Shown piece after piece: positions 25,992 to 38,171 of a stretch of 64,000 nt of DNA. A model generated the notes under the pieces. That model made no database searches. It was given only the letters and a program-made list of their open reading frames with translations, and was not told the DNA's origin. Within the stretch, counting starts at the first letter, position 1. Each line of letters begins with the position of its first letter. The stretch covers positions 47,115,169 through 47,179,168 of the forward strand of contig OX485806.1 in the NCBI GenBank assembly GCA_950295325.1, given 5' to 3'. This DNA comes from Polytrichum commune. Its lineage: Eukaryota > Streptophyta > Polytrichopsida > Polytrichales > Polytrichaceae. Position numbers and translations under genes: made by a program.

Positions 25992-28900
25992 CTCACCCCC
26001 ACCAAACGGAGTCGATGCCCTCATCGACTATACTCGTAGTCGGCACACCAATTCTCAAGTTGCCATCCTCTATGGTGCGGCATTGTGTTTACCTTAGGGC
26101 GCGACCCCCACAATGCATCTTCAAATTTGGCATAGTCCCAAAGGTGTCGTTCCTAGGTGGTCCGTTAGCGACCTTGGATCTCTCCTCCAAGGACCTAACC
26201 TACACTAGACCCACCTACTTTGGGACTCACTTGGGTTGCCCCTCCTTTGGGGCCTCCCCCGTTAGGCTCCACTAGCCTAACATGACACATCTAGGCGAGA
26301 CCTCAACGCTTCCACTAAGTTGTCTCGGTTGCAACTCCGAGATGGCTTTCCATTGTTAAGCCACGCCTCGATCGCACGGGGGTGATGCCAAGTCCCGCCC
26401 GACTCGGTTCCCACTTTGCTCTTTCGAGACATGGGTTCATGACTCCCATGCGCCAACTCTCGTTAGCTCGGGGGTAGCACTTTTATGAGCACGCGCCATC
26501 ACCTTGTCCCCGCCCGGACAAGCCCACAACTAAGAAGTTTCTTGGTTTTATCCAAGGCCCCTCCAAGCCATGGCCCCCAATTACTCGGCTTACCCAACCT
26601 AGTTTGGCATGTCTATTCCCCCTCTTCCATTAACCAAGTACAAGTACAAGACTAGGACCTCATCTCATACTTTTCTCTTTGCACCACTAAAGTTTGGACT
26701 TTATTCCCTCAAGCCAAAGAACAAGTTCATGTTGTGGAGTAAGTAACCTCGAAGCTAAGTGTGCTACTAGCGTCTCTCCCCCACTAAAGGAGATTGATGT
26801 CCTCATCAATGCCTACGCTTCATTTTATTGGAATCCTTAGCCTTAGTTTCTTCAAAGTGCTTCACCAATTCATTGGTGTTGACCATGTCTCTTGCCGCCA
26901 CCCAAGCGGTTTCTTTCTCATGGTATCCTCACCATTTCACCAAGTACTCATTTGTACATTTTTTTTCATTTTCACTTGGGCTTCCTACACTTGAGGATGC
27001 CCTCCTACCTCATGTTCCAAGTGACCTCCACAAGGTCGGGAGGTGGCCTAATCACTTGCTTGTGATCGGGCCACAAGGTGTCGTCCTAAAATGACTTTCG
27101 TAATGAGACATGAAATGTCGGATGCACTTTGATGTCCGGCGGTAATTCCAACTTATACATGTCCTTGAACACTTGTTGCACAATGGAAAACGAAGTTCCA
27201 ATTTTGGACATGAACTTTTGCAGTAAGGCCTTTGGGCAAGGTGAAGTTGTCCACATTCAACAACACCTTATTGGCCAACCTCATACTCCACTTCGCGTCT
27301 TCCGGCATTGATTTGCACTCCGTAGCACCTTCGGGCTTTCTCCACCAACAACTTGGTCATCTCCAAGATTTGTTAACCATCCTTGGCCAAGTCCTCACCA
27401 TCTTGGTTGAACTCTAGTGTTGAATGTGCCCCCTCGAGAGCTAGGTTAATAGGTTGGAGCGCATCCACTCCATAAACCACCACCAAAGACCACCCCTTGG
27501 TAGCCAAGTGCGTGGCTACATTGCAATTACACTCCGCTCGACCCACATAGTCCGCCCAATCTCCTTGGTCCGCCCCCACCAAGTTCCTCAAGTATTGCTT
27601 CAAGACTCCATTCACACGCTCCGTTTTCCCAAATATTTGGGAATGCAAGGCCGTGCTAAACCTTAGTTTCATTGCGACCTCCTTAGAGAAATGCATTGAA
27701 AATGCACTTGTGAACTTTGAATCTTGATCCCACACAATCATTCTTGGCAACCCGTGGTGCCTCAACCATCCTTTGAGAAAAGGCTATGCGGTCTCCAACG
27801 CGGTGGCGGTTCCCACAATCAGCACCATGTGTGCCAACTTGGCAAACCGCTCTACCATCAACAAGATGGCATCATACCCATGTGACTCCGGCAAACTTGT
27901 GATCAAGTCCATACACATACTATGCCATGGCGCCGACGGGATAAGCAACGGTTGCAAGAAACCGCCTTGCTTTTGGTAAGAGGCTCGGTTCACTTGGCAC
28001 TTTATTCACGCCTTGAAAAAGTGGGTTATATTTTCTTTTATGCACCGCCAATGGTACCTCCATGACACCATTCTATGGCGGTTTTTTCTTTCTCCTCTAT
28101 GGCCGGCAATAGGACTATCACATTTTTCCTTCAAAACCGATAGCCTCAACTTGCCTTGAGGCACATACACCCGACTTTGCTTGCACTTGAACAATCCGTC
28201 CACGAACTTAACCTCTTTGAGCACCTTGCTCTTGCGAAGCTCACCTAAAAGCTTTTGTGCCTCGGGGTAGTTAATTTACCCCTCCCGTATCTTGCATCAC
28301 AAGTTTCCTTCGCCGGCACACATTAGCCACAAGGTTTGGATGGTTCTCATTGCTTGGAACTCATCCGGTCTACTTAGCGCATCCGGCACCACATTTCCAT
28401 GGTCCGGTTTGTGGATCAAATCCACCTTCATAAGCGCCAAACTATCATGCCACCGCAATGACTTGGCGCTCACTTGCGCTTGTATATGTTAAAATACTTT
28501 TAGGACACATTGTCCATGTAGACCTTTGCTTTGTGCGACCCCAAATAGTGTCGCCACATCTTCAAGCAATGCACTACGGCAAAGAAGTTCTTTGTCATGA
28601 GTTGGTTGTCTTCTTTGACAACCATCGAGCCTCAAGCCCCCATATGCAAAGGCCATCCATCTTACATTAACAATCCGCCATTGGCAAAGTCATTCACCCC
28701 CGTATGCACCTCAAAAGGTATGTCAAGCTCCGCGAACTTGAACACGGGCGGCGAAAAGAACTTGCTCTTAAGCTCCCCAAAGACTTGGTGACAAGGCTAG
28801 TCCCACTCTTGGGATAGCCATTTCTTTCACAAGTCGGACAACCATCGAGCTTCATGCTCCCATATGCAATGGCCATCCATCTTACATCAACAATCCGCCA

Positions 28901-31092
28901 TTGGCAAAGTCATTCACCCCCGTATGCACCTCAAAAGGTTTGTCAAGCTCCGCGAACTTGAGCACGGGCGTCAAAGACAATTTTGTATTAAGCTCCCCAA
29001 AGACTTTGGCGCAAGGCTCATCCCACTCTTGAGATAGCCATTTCTTTCATAGGTCGCACAAGGTTTGACAACCTTTAAGCTTAATACTCCCATATGCAAT
29101 GGTCATCCGTCTTGGATCAACATCCGCCAATGGTAAAGTCACTCGCCTCCATGTGCACCTCAAAATGCTTATGAAAACCCGGAAACTTAACCACATCTTG
29201 TGAAGGGAACTTGCTCTTGAGCTTCCCAAAGGCTTGGTGACAAGGCTCATCCCACTCTTGGGATAGCCATTTTTTCAACAAATTGACTAAGGTCCTAGCA
29301 ACCTTAGAAAATCCTCGAATGAGGTGGTGGTAGTAGTTGGCTAGGCCAACAAATGACCTAAGCCATTTTCTTGAGTCAAGGACCAATTCTCCTTTTGGAT
29401 GGCCTTGATATTCTTCATGTTTGTCACCAACTTCCTTTGTCACCACATACCTCTAGAACTCAATATCTTGTTGAGCAAAGTTATTTTCATTTCTTGGCGG
29501 TAACTTTTGGGCAACACATTGATGAATACATCATTGTATCTCCCCAACATCCCACCAAAGTGGTTTAGGGGAGGCCCATCTTTCCTAGCCTCCCCATAAG
29601 TTCTATCGAGTTGCTCCAATTGAACCACGACTATTATGCTTTCTATTTTTCATTTGGTCCATTAAGACCAAATTCAACTTAGATCCTCCTACCATAGGAG
29701 TCCTTGTCAATTTGAACTTCAATTCTTTGCCATTATGACACATCATAATGCACCGCAAGCACACCGGCTTGCACCTCACATCTATCATGTGAGTTTCAAA
29801 GTAGGCGGCCTTCACAATGACATGCATTTCATCTATTTCACTTGGTGTGAAATTTTGACAAAAATCCAATGTCCCACATTGAAAGGTTACATGCATCGCG
29901 GCCTCCTTTGTCTCATGCGGTTTGCCCTTTCCAAACCGCACCTTGGTGGGCTTGCCCGCTCTACCAATCGGCAAGCCCCAACTCCCTTATGAGTTTTGGG
30001 CTCAAGAAGGCATGGCTTGCCTCTTTGTCAACCCATTAGACGTTTGTCCCATTCATTTGAGCCTCAAGATATAAAATAGTTGGCCTTGGCTTAAGGCTAC
30101 TAGCCTTGGCCACAATGCCATCGTCTTACATTTGGTCCTCGGCAACTTGGCTTGGCTTGGTCCGCAAAGCCAACTTTAAACATTTCGTCCGCGGGACAAA
30201 TTGGTTTGGTGCCACAAAACCAATTTCTAATAGTTTGTCCGCAAAACAAACATGTTTTGCCTTGGTAGCACAAAGCCACCTTCCCACACTCCGTCCGCGA
30301 CACGAACATGAATTGCCTTGGTAGGACAAACCCACCTCCCAACATTCCGTCCGAGGCACAAGTATGATTTGCTTTGGAAGCATAAAGCCACCTTTCAACA
30401 TTCCGTCCGCGGCACCAACATGTTTTGCGTAAGTAAAATGGACCAAACAATTTGCACTCATTTCTTTGGGACCTACTTTGGCTAAAGCCACTTGTGGTGA
30501 TGCGCTGCCAAACTTCTCTTTGGGACCATCGGCTTCAATGCTCTTGCAAACTTGATGGTCCCCACCATGTCCTCAAGAAGCCTTAGGGACTTAAACAAGG
30601 CATCCACCACCCGCTTTTAAAACCCCACCTAAAGGATGCATTTCTTAGAAAGCTCGTCCGTTTTAGGTGTATCCTTCATTTGTGCGTTTGAATAGCGCAC
30701 ATAGGCCTTAAGAGGCCCCGGGTGCCTCATTAGCACCAAATTCATTCCAACATCAATACCTTCCAAGCATTTCGAATTGGAATTTCAATCCAACATTAAT
30801 GCCCTCCAAGGTTTTGGGTGCATTCGGTATTCTAGCCCCTGAATACTTTTCGAGGTTTGCGGGAGCCTTTTCAAAGCATTCCTCCATTTTCCTCACCGAA
30901 TCCACCCTCATGCCCACCATTGTCATTAGAATCAATGGTATGGTCAAAATCCACTTGCACATGATCCTTGTTCCAATTTGAGCCTCACAACCTTTTGGAA
31001 ACCCCGGGCTCACCATCATAACCCGCATTTTTGATAGCCATGTCTCCCTCAAAGTGCTAGCTCAAATATTGGAACCTTGCTCTGATACCAAG

Positions 31093-32065
31093 TGTCGCAA
31101 CCCTTGCTAGGTCCCTTAACAATCTTGCCAATTTTCGTTTCTAGCAAAGGTTACGAGCGCTAACCATTCGCATTCCGCCATGCTAATGGATAGCTCCTCT
31201 TACCCCGGACCAATAGTTCATAGGAGGGAACCAACCCTCCTACTTTGCTTTCAGGACTCACCCCTTAATTGGTAGCCCATTTCCCCAATGTGGACTTCCA
31301 TCCATGGAAGTCCAATCCTATGTTGATCATCGCGTTGCCGGAGCAACACTACAACAACCCGAAGCATACTAGGCAACTATGGCCTCACAATAGGCCAAAG
31401 CCCATGGAGGCCTTGCCGTTCGGCCTCGGGTGGGTGAGGCCACACCACCTCACCCATATAAGCCTCTAGGACTCTACACGGAGCCCCTACCCCACCGCCA
31501 ACCAACCTCTTGTCTCTCTACCAAGAGTTGGGGCCAAGTGGACATTTTCCCTTAGCTGCTGGGCCTAGAACCCCCCCAGCAGCTTCAGACCATCATAACT
31601 TCCTTGTATGATGTCTGATCATAACAACCAACCACTCCATCCTCATCTACGCTTCACGTAGATGCCGATGGACTCCTCGCTTGCCCCATTCGGGCAAGTC
31701 TTGAGGAAGTTATGCGTGTTTGAACCTTGGCAGTCCCGGGAATCACTCCCAGGCACTGCTGTACCAGGGCGCTGTCCCGGGACAGCGCCCCACTCAAATG
31801 GCCATAACTCCTAGCTCACACCTCCGATTGAGGTGTTCTTGAGCTTTCTAGAATCACCACGCCATGAGCTACGCATAGCTCATGGCCTTACCCTTGTGCC
31901 TCCTAGTCTTCGTGGGTGGGAGGCGTTCCCAACGCCCGGGGCCCTCACCCACACTAGGATCACTTGGGCCCTCTCACCAACGGCGCCACAAGTCCCGGGT
32001 GTCACTCCGGGGTCCCCCTTGTGCCCATGGTGTTTCGGGCACTCCTCATGGAGAGGTGCGCGACA
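31093..32065 (-). repeat. LTR, family B (5' LTR)
   Basis: 973 bp, next to the initiator-Met primer site (reverse complement CTTGCTCTGATACCA). Confidence 0.93.
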
Positions 32066-34647
32066 TTTGTCGTAGTGCATTGCTTGAAGATGTGGCGACA
32101 CTATTTGGGGTCGCACAAAGCAAAGGTCTACATGGACAATGTGTCCTAAAAGAATTTTGACATTCAAGCGCAAGTAAGCGCCAAGTTATTACGGTGGCAT
32201 GATAGCTTGGCGCTTATGTAGGTGGATTTGATCCACAAACCGCACCGTGGAAATGTGGTGCCGGATGCAATAAGTAGACGGGAAGAGTTCCAAGCAATGA
32301 GAACCATCCAAACCTTGTGGCTAATGTGTGCCGGGGAAGGAAACTTGTGATGCAAGATACGGGAGGGGTAAATTTACTACCCCAAAACACAAATGCTTTT
32401 AGGTGAGCTTCGCAAGAGCAAGGTGCTCAAAGAGGTTAAGTTGGTGGACGGATTGTTCAAGTGCAAGCAAAGTTGGGTGTATGTGCCACAAGGCAAGTTG
32501 AGGCTATCGGTTTTGAAGGAGGAATATGATAGTCTTATTGCCGGCCATAGAGGAGAAAGAAAAAGTTGCCCTAGAATGGTGTCAAAAAGGTACCATTGGC
32601 AGTGCATAAAAGAAAATATAACCCACTTTTTGAAGGCGTGAATAAAGTGCCAAGTGAACCGAGCCTCTTACCAAAAGCAAGGCGGTTTCTTGCAACCGTT
32701 CCCTATCCCGTCGGCGCCATGGCATACTATGTGCATGGACTTGATCACAAGTTTGCCGGAGTCACATGGGTATGATGCCATCTTGTTGATGGTAGAGCGG
32801 TTTGCCAAGTTGGCACACATGGTGCTGATTGTGGGAACCGCCACCGCGTTGGAGACCGCATAGCCTTTTCTCAAAGGATGGTTGAGGCACCACGGGTTGC
32901 CAAGAGTGATTGTGTGGGATCAAGATCCAAAGTTCACAAGTGCATTTTCAATGCATTTCTCTAAGGAGGTTGTATTGAAACTAAGGTTTAACACGGCCGT
33001 GTATTCCCAAATGGATGGGAAAACAAAGCGTGTAAATGGAGTCTTGAAGCAATACTTGAGGAACTTGGTGGGGGCGGACCAAGGAGATTGGGCGGACTAT
33101 GTGGGTCGAGCGGAGTGTAATTGCAATGTAGCCACGCACTTGGCTACCAAAGGGTGGTCTTTGGTGGTGGCTTATGGAGTGGATGCGCTCCAACCTATTA
33201 ACCTAGCTCTCGAGGGGGCACATTCAACACTAGAGTTTAACCAAGATGGTGAGGACTTGGCCAAGGATGGTAAACAAGTCTTGGAGATGACCAAGTTGTT
33301 GGTGGAGAAAGCCCGAAGGTGCTACGGAGTGCTAGTAAATGCCGGAAGACGTGAAGTGGAGAATGAGATGGGCCAAAAGGTGTTGTTGAATGTGAACAAC
33401 TTCACCTAGCCGGAAGGCCTCACTCCAAAGTTCATGTCCAAAATTGGAGCTTCGTTTTCCATTGTGGAACAAGTGTTCAAGGACATATATAAGTTGGAAT
33501 TACCGCTGGAGATCAAAGTGCATCCGACATTTCATGTCTCATTCCTAAAACCATTTAAGGACGACACCTTGTGGCCCGATCACAAACAAGTGATTAGGCC
33601 ACCTCCCCACCTTGTGGACGTCATTTGGAACATGAGGTAGGAGGGCATCCTCAAGTGTAGGAAGCCCAAGTAAAAATGAAAGAAAATGTACAAAGGACTA
33701 CTTGGTGAAATGGTGAGGATAGAATGAAGCCGTTTGGGTAGCGGCAAGAGACATGATGAACGCCAAGGAATTGGTGAAGCACTTTGGAGAAAGTAAGGCT
33801 AGACATTCCAATAAAATGAAGCGTAGGCATTGATGAGGACATCAATTTCCTTTAGTGGGGGAGAGACGCTAGTAGCACACTTAGCTTCGAGGCTAATTAC
33901 TCCACAACATGAACTTGTTCTTTGGTTTGAGGGAATAAAGTCCAAACTTTAGTGGTGCAAAGAGAAAAGTATGAGATGAGGTCCTAGTCTTGTACTTGTG
34001 CTTGGTTAGTGGAAGAGGGGGAATAGACATGCCAAACTAGGTTGGGTAAGCCGAGTAATTGGGGGCCATGGCTTGGAGGGGCCTTGGATAAAACCAAGAA
34101 ACTTCTTAGTTGTGGGCTTGTCCGGGCGGGGACAAGGTGATGGCGCGTGCTCATAAAAGTGCTACCCACGAGCTAACGAGAGTTGGCGCATGGGAGTCAT
34201 GAACCCATGTCTCGAAAGAGCAAAGTGGGAACCGAGTCGGGCGGGACTTGGCATCACCCCTGTGCGATCGAGGCGTGGCTTAACAATGGAAAGCCATCTC
34301 GGAGTTGCAACCGAGACAACTTAGTGGAAGCGTTGAGGTCTCGCCTAGATGTGTCATGTTAGGCTAGTGGAGCCTAACGGGGGAGGCCCCAAAGGAGGGG
34401 CAACCCAAGTGAGTCCCAAAGTAGGTGGGTCTAGTGTAGGTTAGGTCCTTGGAAGAGAGGTCCAAGGTCGCTAACGGACCACCTAGGAACGACACCTTTG
34501 GGACTATGCCAAATTTGAAGATGCATTGTGGGGGTCGCGCCCCAAGGTAAACACAATGCCGCATCATAGAGGATGGCAACTTGAGAATTGGTGTGCCGAC
34601 TACGAGTATAGTCGATGAGGGCATCGACTCCGTTTGGTGGGGGTGAG

Positions 34648-35498
34648 TGTCGCGCACCTCTCCATGAGGAGTGCCCGAAACACCATGGGCACAAGGGGGA
34701 CCCCGGAGTGACACCCGGGACTTGTGGCGCCGTTGGTGAGAGGGCCCAAGTGATCCTAGTGTGGGTGAGGGCCCCGGGCGTTGGGAACGCCTCCCACCCA
34801 CGGAGACTAGGAGGCACAAGGGTAAGGCCATGAGTTATGCGTAGCTCATGGCGTGGTGATTCTAGAAAGCTCAAGAACACCTCAATCGGAGGTGTGAGCT
34901 AGGAGTTATGGCCATTTGAGTGGGGCGCTGTCCCGGGACAGCGCCCTGGTACGGCAGTGCGTGGGAGTGATTCCCGGGACTGCCAAGGTTCAAATAGGCA
35001 TAACGTCGTCAATACTTGCCTGAATGGGGCAAGTGAGGCGTCCATTGGCGTCTACGTGAAGCGTAGATGAAGATGGAGTGGTTGCTTGTTAGTATGAGAC
35101 ATCATACAAGGATGTTATGATGGTCTGAAGCTGCTGAGGGCTTCTAGGCCCAGCGGCTAAGGGAAAGTGTCCACTTGGCCCCAACTCTTGGTAGAGAGAC
35201 AAGAGGTTGGTTGACGGTGGGGTAGGGGCCCCGCGTGAAGTCCTAGAGGCTTATATGGGTGAGGTGGTGTGGCCTCACCCACCCGAGGCCGAACGGCACA
35301 GCCTCCATGGGCTTTGGCCTATTGTGAGGCCATAGTTGCCTAGTATGCTTCGGGTTGTTGTAGTGTTGTTCCGGCAACGCAATGATCAACATAGGATTGG
35401 ACTTCCATAGAATGGAAGTCCAGATTGGGGAAATGGGTTACCGATTAAGGGGTGAGTCCCGAAAGCAAAGTAGGAGGGTTGGTTCCCTCCTATGAACT
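34648..35498 (+). repeat. LTR, family B (3' LTR, incomplete)
   Basis: Begins after the polypurine tract GGTGGGGGTGAG and follows the LTR consensus for 851 bp to TATGAACT, where unrelated AGAGAAAAT repeats take over. It belongs to the central subtype that differs from its partner at 13789. Confidence 0.9.
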
Positions 35499-35992
35499 TA
35501 GAGAAAATAGAGAAAATAGAGAAAATAGAGAATATAAAGAAAATTAGAATTTCCCAAAGGAAAGTCAATATCTTCGTAACTATAAAGAAACAAATACTCA
35601 CAAATTATTTTGAACTCAAAGTAATTCAATTATGAAAGGGGTATCAAACGAGAACCAACCACATTCAAATCCGCCATCACGATGAGATAGATGTTGTCAC
35701 ACACGTCCTCGGTTGGAAGCCTACATTCCGTACCTTAGTCTTGTTAATTAATGAAGAACACTTAGATTATCCAACCAACGGCCTCGATAGAGAGACTTCA
35801 TTACATCCTCAAGATTAAACATCCAAAAACAATACAAGGCCGAGAGCAAACTACACATAAATAATAGGCCTCTCCTCATAGCTAATTCTTATGCACAACA
35901 CAAAGCAAGAAATGGCCGAATGCAAAGTCAAGTGGCCAACTCAAGTATACATAACATTTTGATATTTCTAACACTAACCTACCTACGAATGA
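35499..35992. other. AGAGAAAAT short repeat and unclassified sequence
   Basis: Begins with about four units of a 9-bp AGAGAAAAT repeat (35499-35533). The rest is AT-rich with no ORF or domain I recognise. It leads into the palindromic repeats. Confidence 0.5.
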
Positions 35993-37640
35993 GAGGCCTC
36001 GGATCTGAGGCCTCTTCCCATACCTCCTCCTTATGCACTACCCAACACAAGAAGGCCGAGAGAAATCTTACATGCACATAACAGTTTAACTTTTCAAGCA
36101 CATACCTTGACTCAAAAATGAGGCATCGGATCCGAGGCCTCTTCCCAATGTTCTTCCTTATGCAATACATACTACAGAAAATGGCTGAGAACATTCAAAT
36201 ATGCACATAACATTTTAAATTTTCAAGCACATACCTTGACACATAAATGAGGCCTTGGATCCGAGGCCTCTTCCGAATGCTCTTCCTTATGCAATACATA
36301 ATACAGATAATGGCCGAGAGCATTCAAATATGCACATAACATTTTAAGTTTTCAAGCACATACCTTGACTAAAAAATGAGGCCTCGGATCCGAGGCCTCT
36401 TCCAAAAACACCTACTTATTCACTACCCAAAATAAGAAGGCCGAGAGCATTCAAATATGAACATAACATTTTAAGTTTTCAAGCACATACCTTGACTAAA
36501 AAATGAGGCCTCGGATCTGAGGCCTCTTCCGAATGCCTTTCCTTATACAATACATACTACAGATAATGGCCGAGAGCATTCAAATATGCACCTAACATTT
36601 TGATTTTCCAAGCATAAATATTGACTCAAACATGAGGCCTCGGATCCGAGGCCTCTTCCCAATGCCCCTCCTTATGCACCACTCAAAACAAGAAGGCCGA
36701 GACCAATCTTACATGCACATAACATTTTAAGTTTTCAAGCACATACCTTGACACATAAATGAGGCCTCGGATCCGAGGCCTCTTCCGAATGCTCTTCTTT
36801 ATGCACTACCCACAACAAGAACCCCGAGAGCATTCAAATATGCACATAACATTTTGATTTTTCAAACATGAATCTTGACTAAAAATTGAGGCCTCGGATC
36901 CGAGGCCTCTTCCGAATGCTCTTCCTTATGCACTACCCAAAACAAGAACCCCGAGAGCATTCAAATATGCACATAACATTTTGATTTTTCAAACATGAAT
37001 CTTGACTCAAACATGAGGCCTCGGATCCGAGGCCTCTTCCGAAAGCACCTACTTATTCACTACCCAAAACAAGAAGAAGGCCGAGAGCATTCAAATATGA
37101 ACATAACATTTTAAGTTTTCAAGCACATACCTTGATTCTAAAATGAGGCATCGGATCCGAGGCCTCTTCCCAATGCTCCTCCTTATGCACTACCCAAAAC
37201 AAGAAGGCCGAGAGCAATCTTACATGCACACAACATTTTAAGTTTTCAAGCACATACCTTGACTAAAAAATGAGGCCTCGGATCCGAGGCCTCTTCCCAA
37301 AGCTCCCGGGACAGCAGTGACCTGGGAGTGGTGCCCAGGACTGCCAAGGTTTGAAGAGCCATAACTCCCTCAATACTTGCCCAAATGGGGCAAGTGAGGG
37401 GTCCATTGGCATCTACACAAAGAGTAGATGAAGATAGAGTGGTTGCTTGATAGGATCAGACATCATATGTAGAAGTTATGGTGGTTTGAAGCTGCTGGGG
37501 GGGTTCTAGCACATACCTTGACTCAAAAATGAGGCCTCGGATCCGAGGCCTCTTCCGAATGCTCTTCCTTATGTACTACCCAAACCAAGAAGGCCGAGAG
37601 CAATCTTTCATGCACATAACATTTTGAATTTTCAAGCACA
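35993..37640. repeat. 127-130-bp tandem repeats, each with a 22-bp perfect palindrome
   Basis: Twelve copies of a palindrome (half-site GAGGCCTCGGA followed by its reverse complement) start at 35993, 36120, 36249, 36378, 36505, 36634, 36761, 36888, 37015, 37145, 37272 and 37531. Spacing is 127-130 bp until a 211-bp LTR fragment separates the last two. Units also carry GGCCGAGAGCATTCAAATAT, CACATAACATTTTAAG and CAAGCACATACCTTGACT. The palindrome is the best-kept part: most copies are perfect or one base off. The array lies about 500 bp from the divergent gene of the MULE locus, where subterminal repeats would be expected. Confidence 0.93.
37299..37509 (+). mobile_element. Internal LTR fragment inside the palindromic array
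   Basis: 211 bp matching the middle of the LTR, closest to family A (45784-46709), without either LTR end. The tandem repeat resumes right after it with AGCACATACCTTGACT. No target duplication is visible. Confidence 0.8.
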
Positions 37641-37659
37641 CTGAGAGTATGGAATGGTC

Positions 37660-38165
37660 GAGAGTAAGGAATGGCGGAGAGCATGGAATCAAGAAAATAA
37701 GAATGATGACATTCTCTCAAAATCCTACCTCTTACATACTCACACAACCCAAATCAAAACATGGCCGAGAGCATGCCACTTGAACATTCCGTGTAGTTTG
37801 AGAACTCAAAATCCCTCTCCTTACCTCGAAACCCTACCTCTCACATGCTTCTAAACCCAAAACAAGACATGGCCGAGAGCAAGTCTAGTGGACATTCCAT
37901 GTGCTTTGAAAATCAAGAACCTCACCTCCCTCAAAACCCTACCCCTTACCTACTCACAAAACCCAAATAAAGACATGGCCGAGAGCATGCCACTTGCACT
38001 TTCCATGTACTAGTTTGATAACTCAAAACCCTATCTCTAACATATTCCTAAACCCATATCAAGACAAGGCCGAGAGCAAGTCAAGCTAATATTCCACATA
38101 CTATTAGAAATCAAGGTAATACAAACCAAAAACTTCGGCCAACATAGCTTGGCCGAGAGCCGACA
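37660..38165. repeat. Degenerate ~105-bp repeats with GGCCGAGAGC
   Basis: ATGGCCGAGAGCA-like motifs recur near 37762, 37870, 37975, 38067 and 38152, mostly 85-110 bp apart, with ACATTCC and AAAACCCTACC phrases between them. They share the GGCCGAGAGC motif with the palindromic repeats just upstream, so both arrays probably belong to one element end. Confidence 0.7.
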
Positions 38166-38171
38166 CCTTAC

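Larger units (their letters stand above)
25019..32065 (-). mobile_element. Complete-length, very young family B element, target duplication TTTGT
   Basis: Fossil, 7,047 bp, bounded by TTTGT (25014-25018 and 32066-32070). 3' LTR 25019-25991, polypurine tract, 3' untranslated region, integrase C-terminus about 27100-27250, integrase core 27373-27765, zinc-binding part to about 28220, RNase H/RT-region repeats 28600-29290, RT-start and protease-region fragments 29440-29974, 56-bp repeats about 30150-30440, gag region about 30600-31052, primer site ending at 31090, 5' LTR 31093-32065. By eye I find only about two differences between its LTRs, so insertion was recent, likely under a few hundred thousand years at usual plant rates. 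The layout looks whole, but the coding region was already incomplete and disrupted at many places, so it moved with help from another element. Confidence 0.94.
13789..35498 (+). mobile_element. Family B Ty3/gypsy element carrying three nested insertions
   Basis: Fossil. 5' LTR 13789-14762, primer site 14763-14779 (TTGGTATCAAAGCAGG), gag region to 15382. The internal region resumes at 22435, 24466 and 32071 after insertions. Integrase region about 32640-33409, integrase C-terminus 33434-33640, weak chromodomain traces just after, 3' untranslated region to 34647, polypurine tract, and a 3' LTR 34648-35498 that is incomplete. Without its insertions it is about 6.6 kb. It sits in the 3' region of the older minus element at 11936. 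The coding region is decayed, with well over ten disruptions. Its two LTRs belong partly to different subtypes. Confidence 0.88.

Noticed and set aside
35993-37640. Array of rho-independent-terminator-like hairpins
   Set aside because: The palindromes are not followed by T-runs and the genome is eukaryotic; a tandem repeat is the better description.
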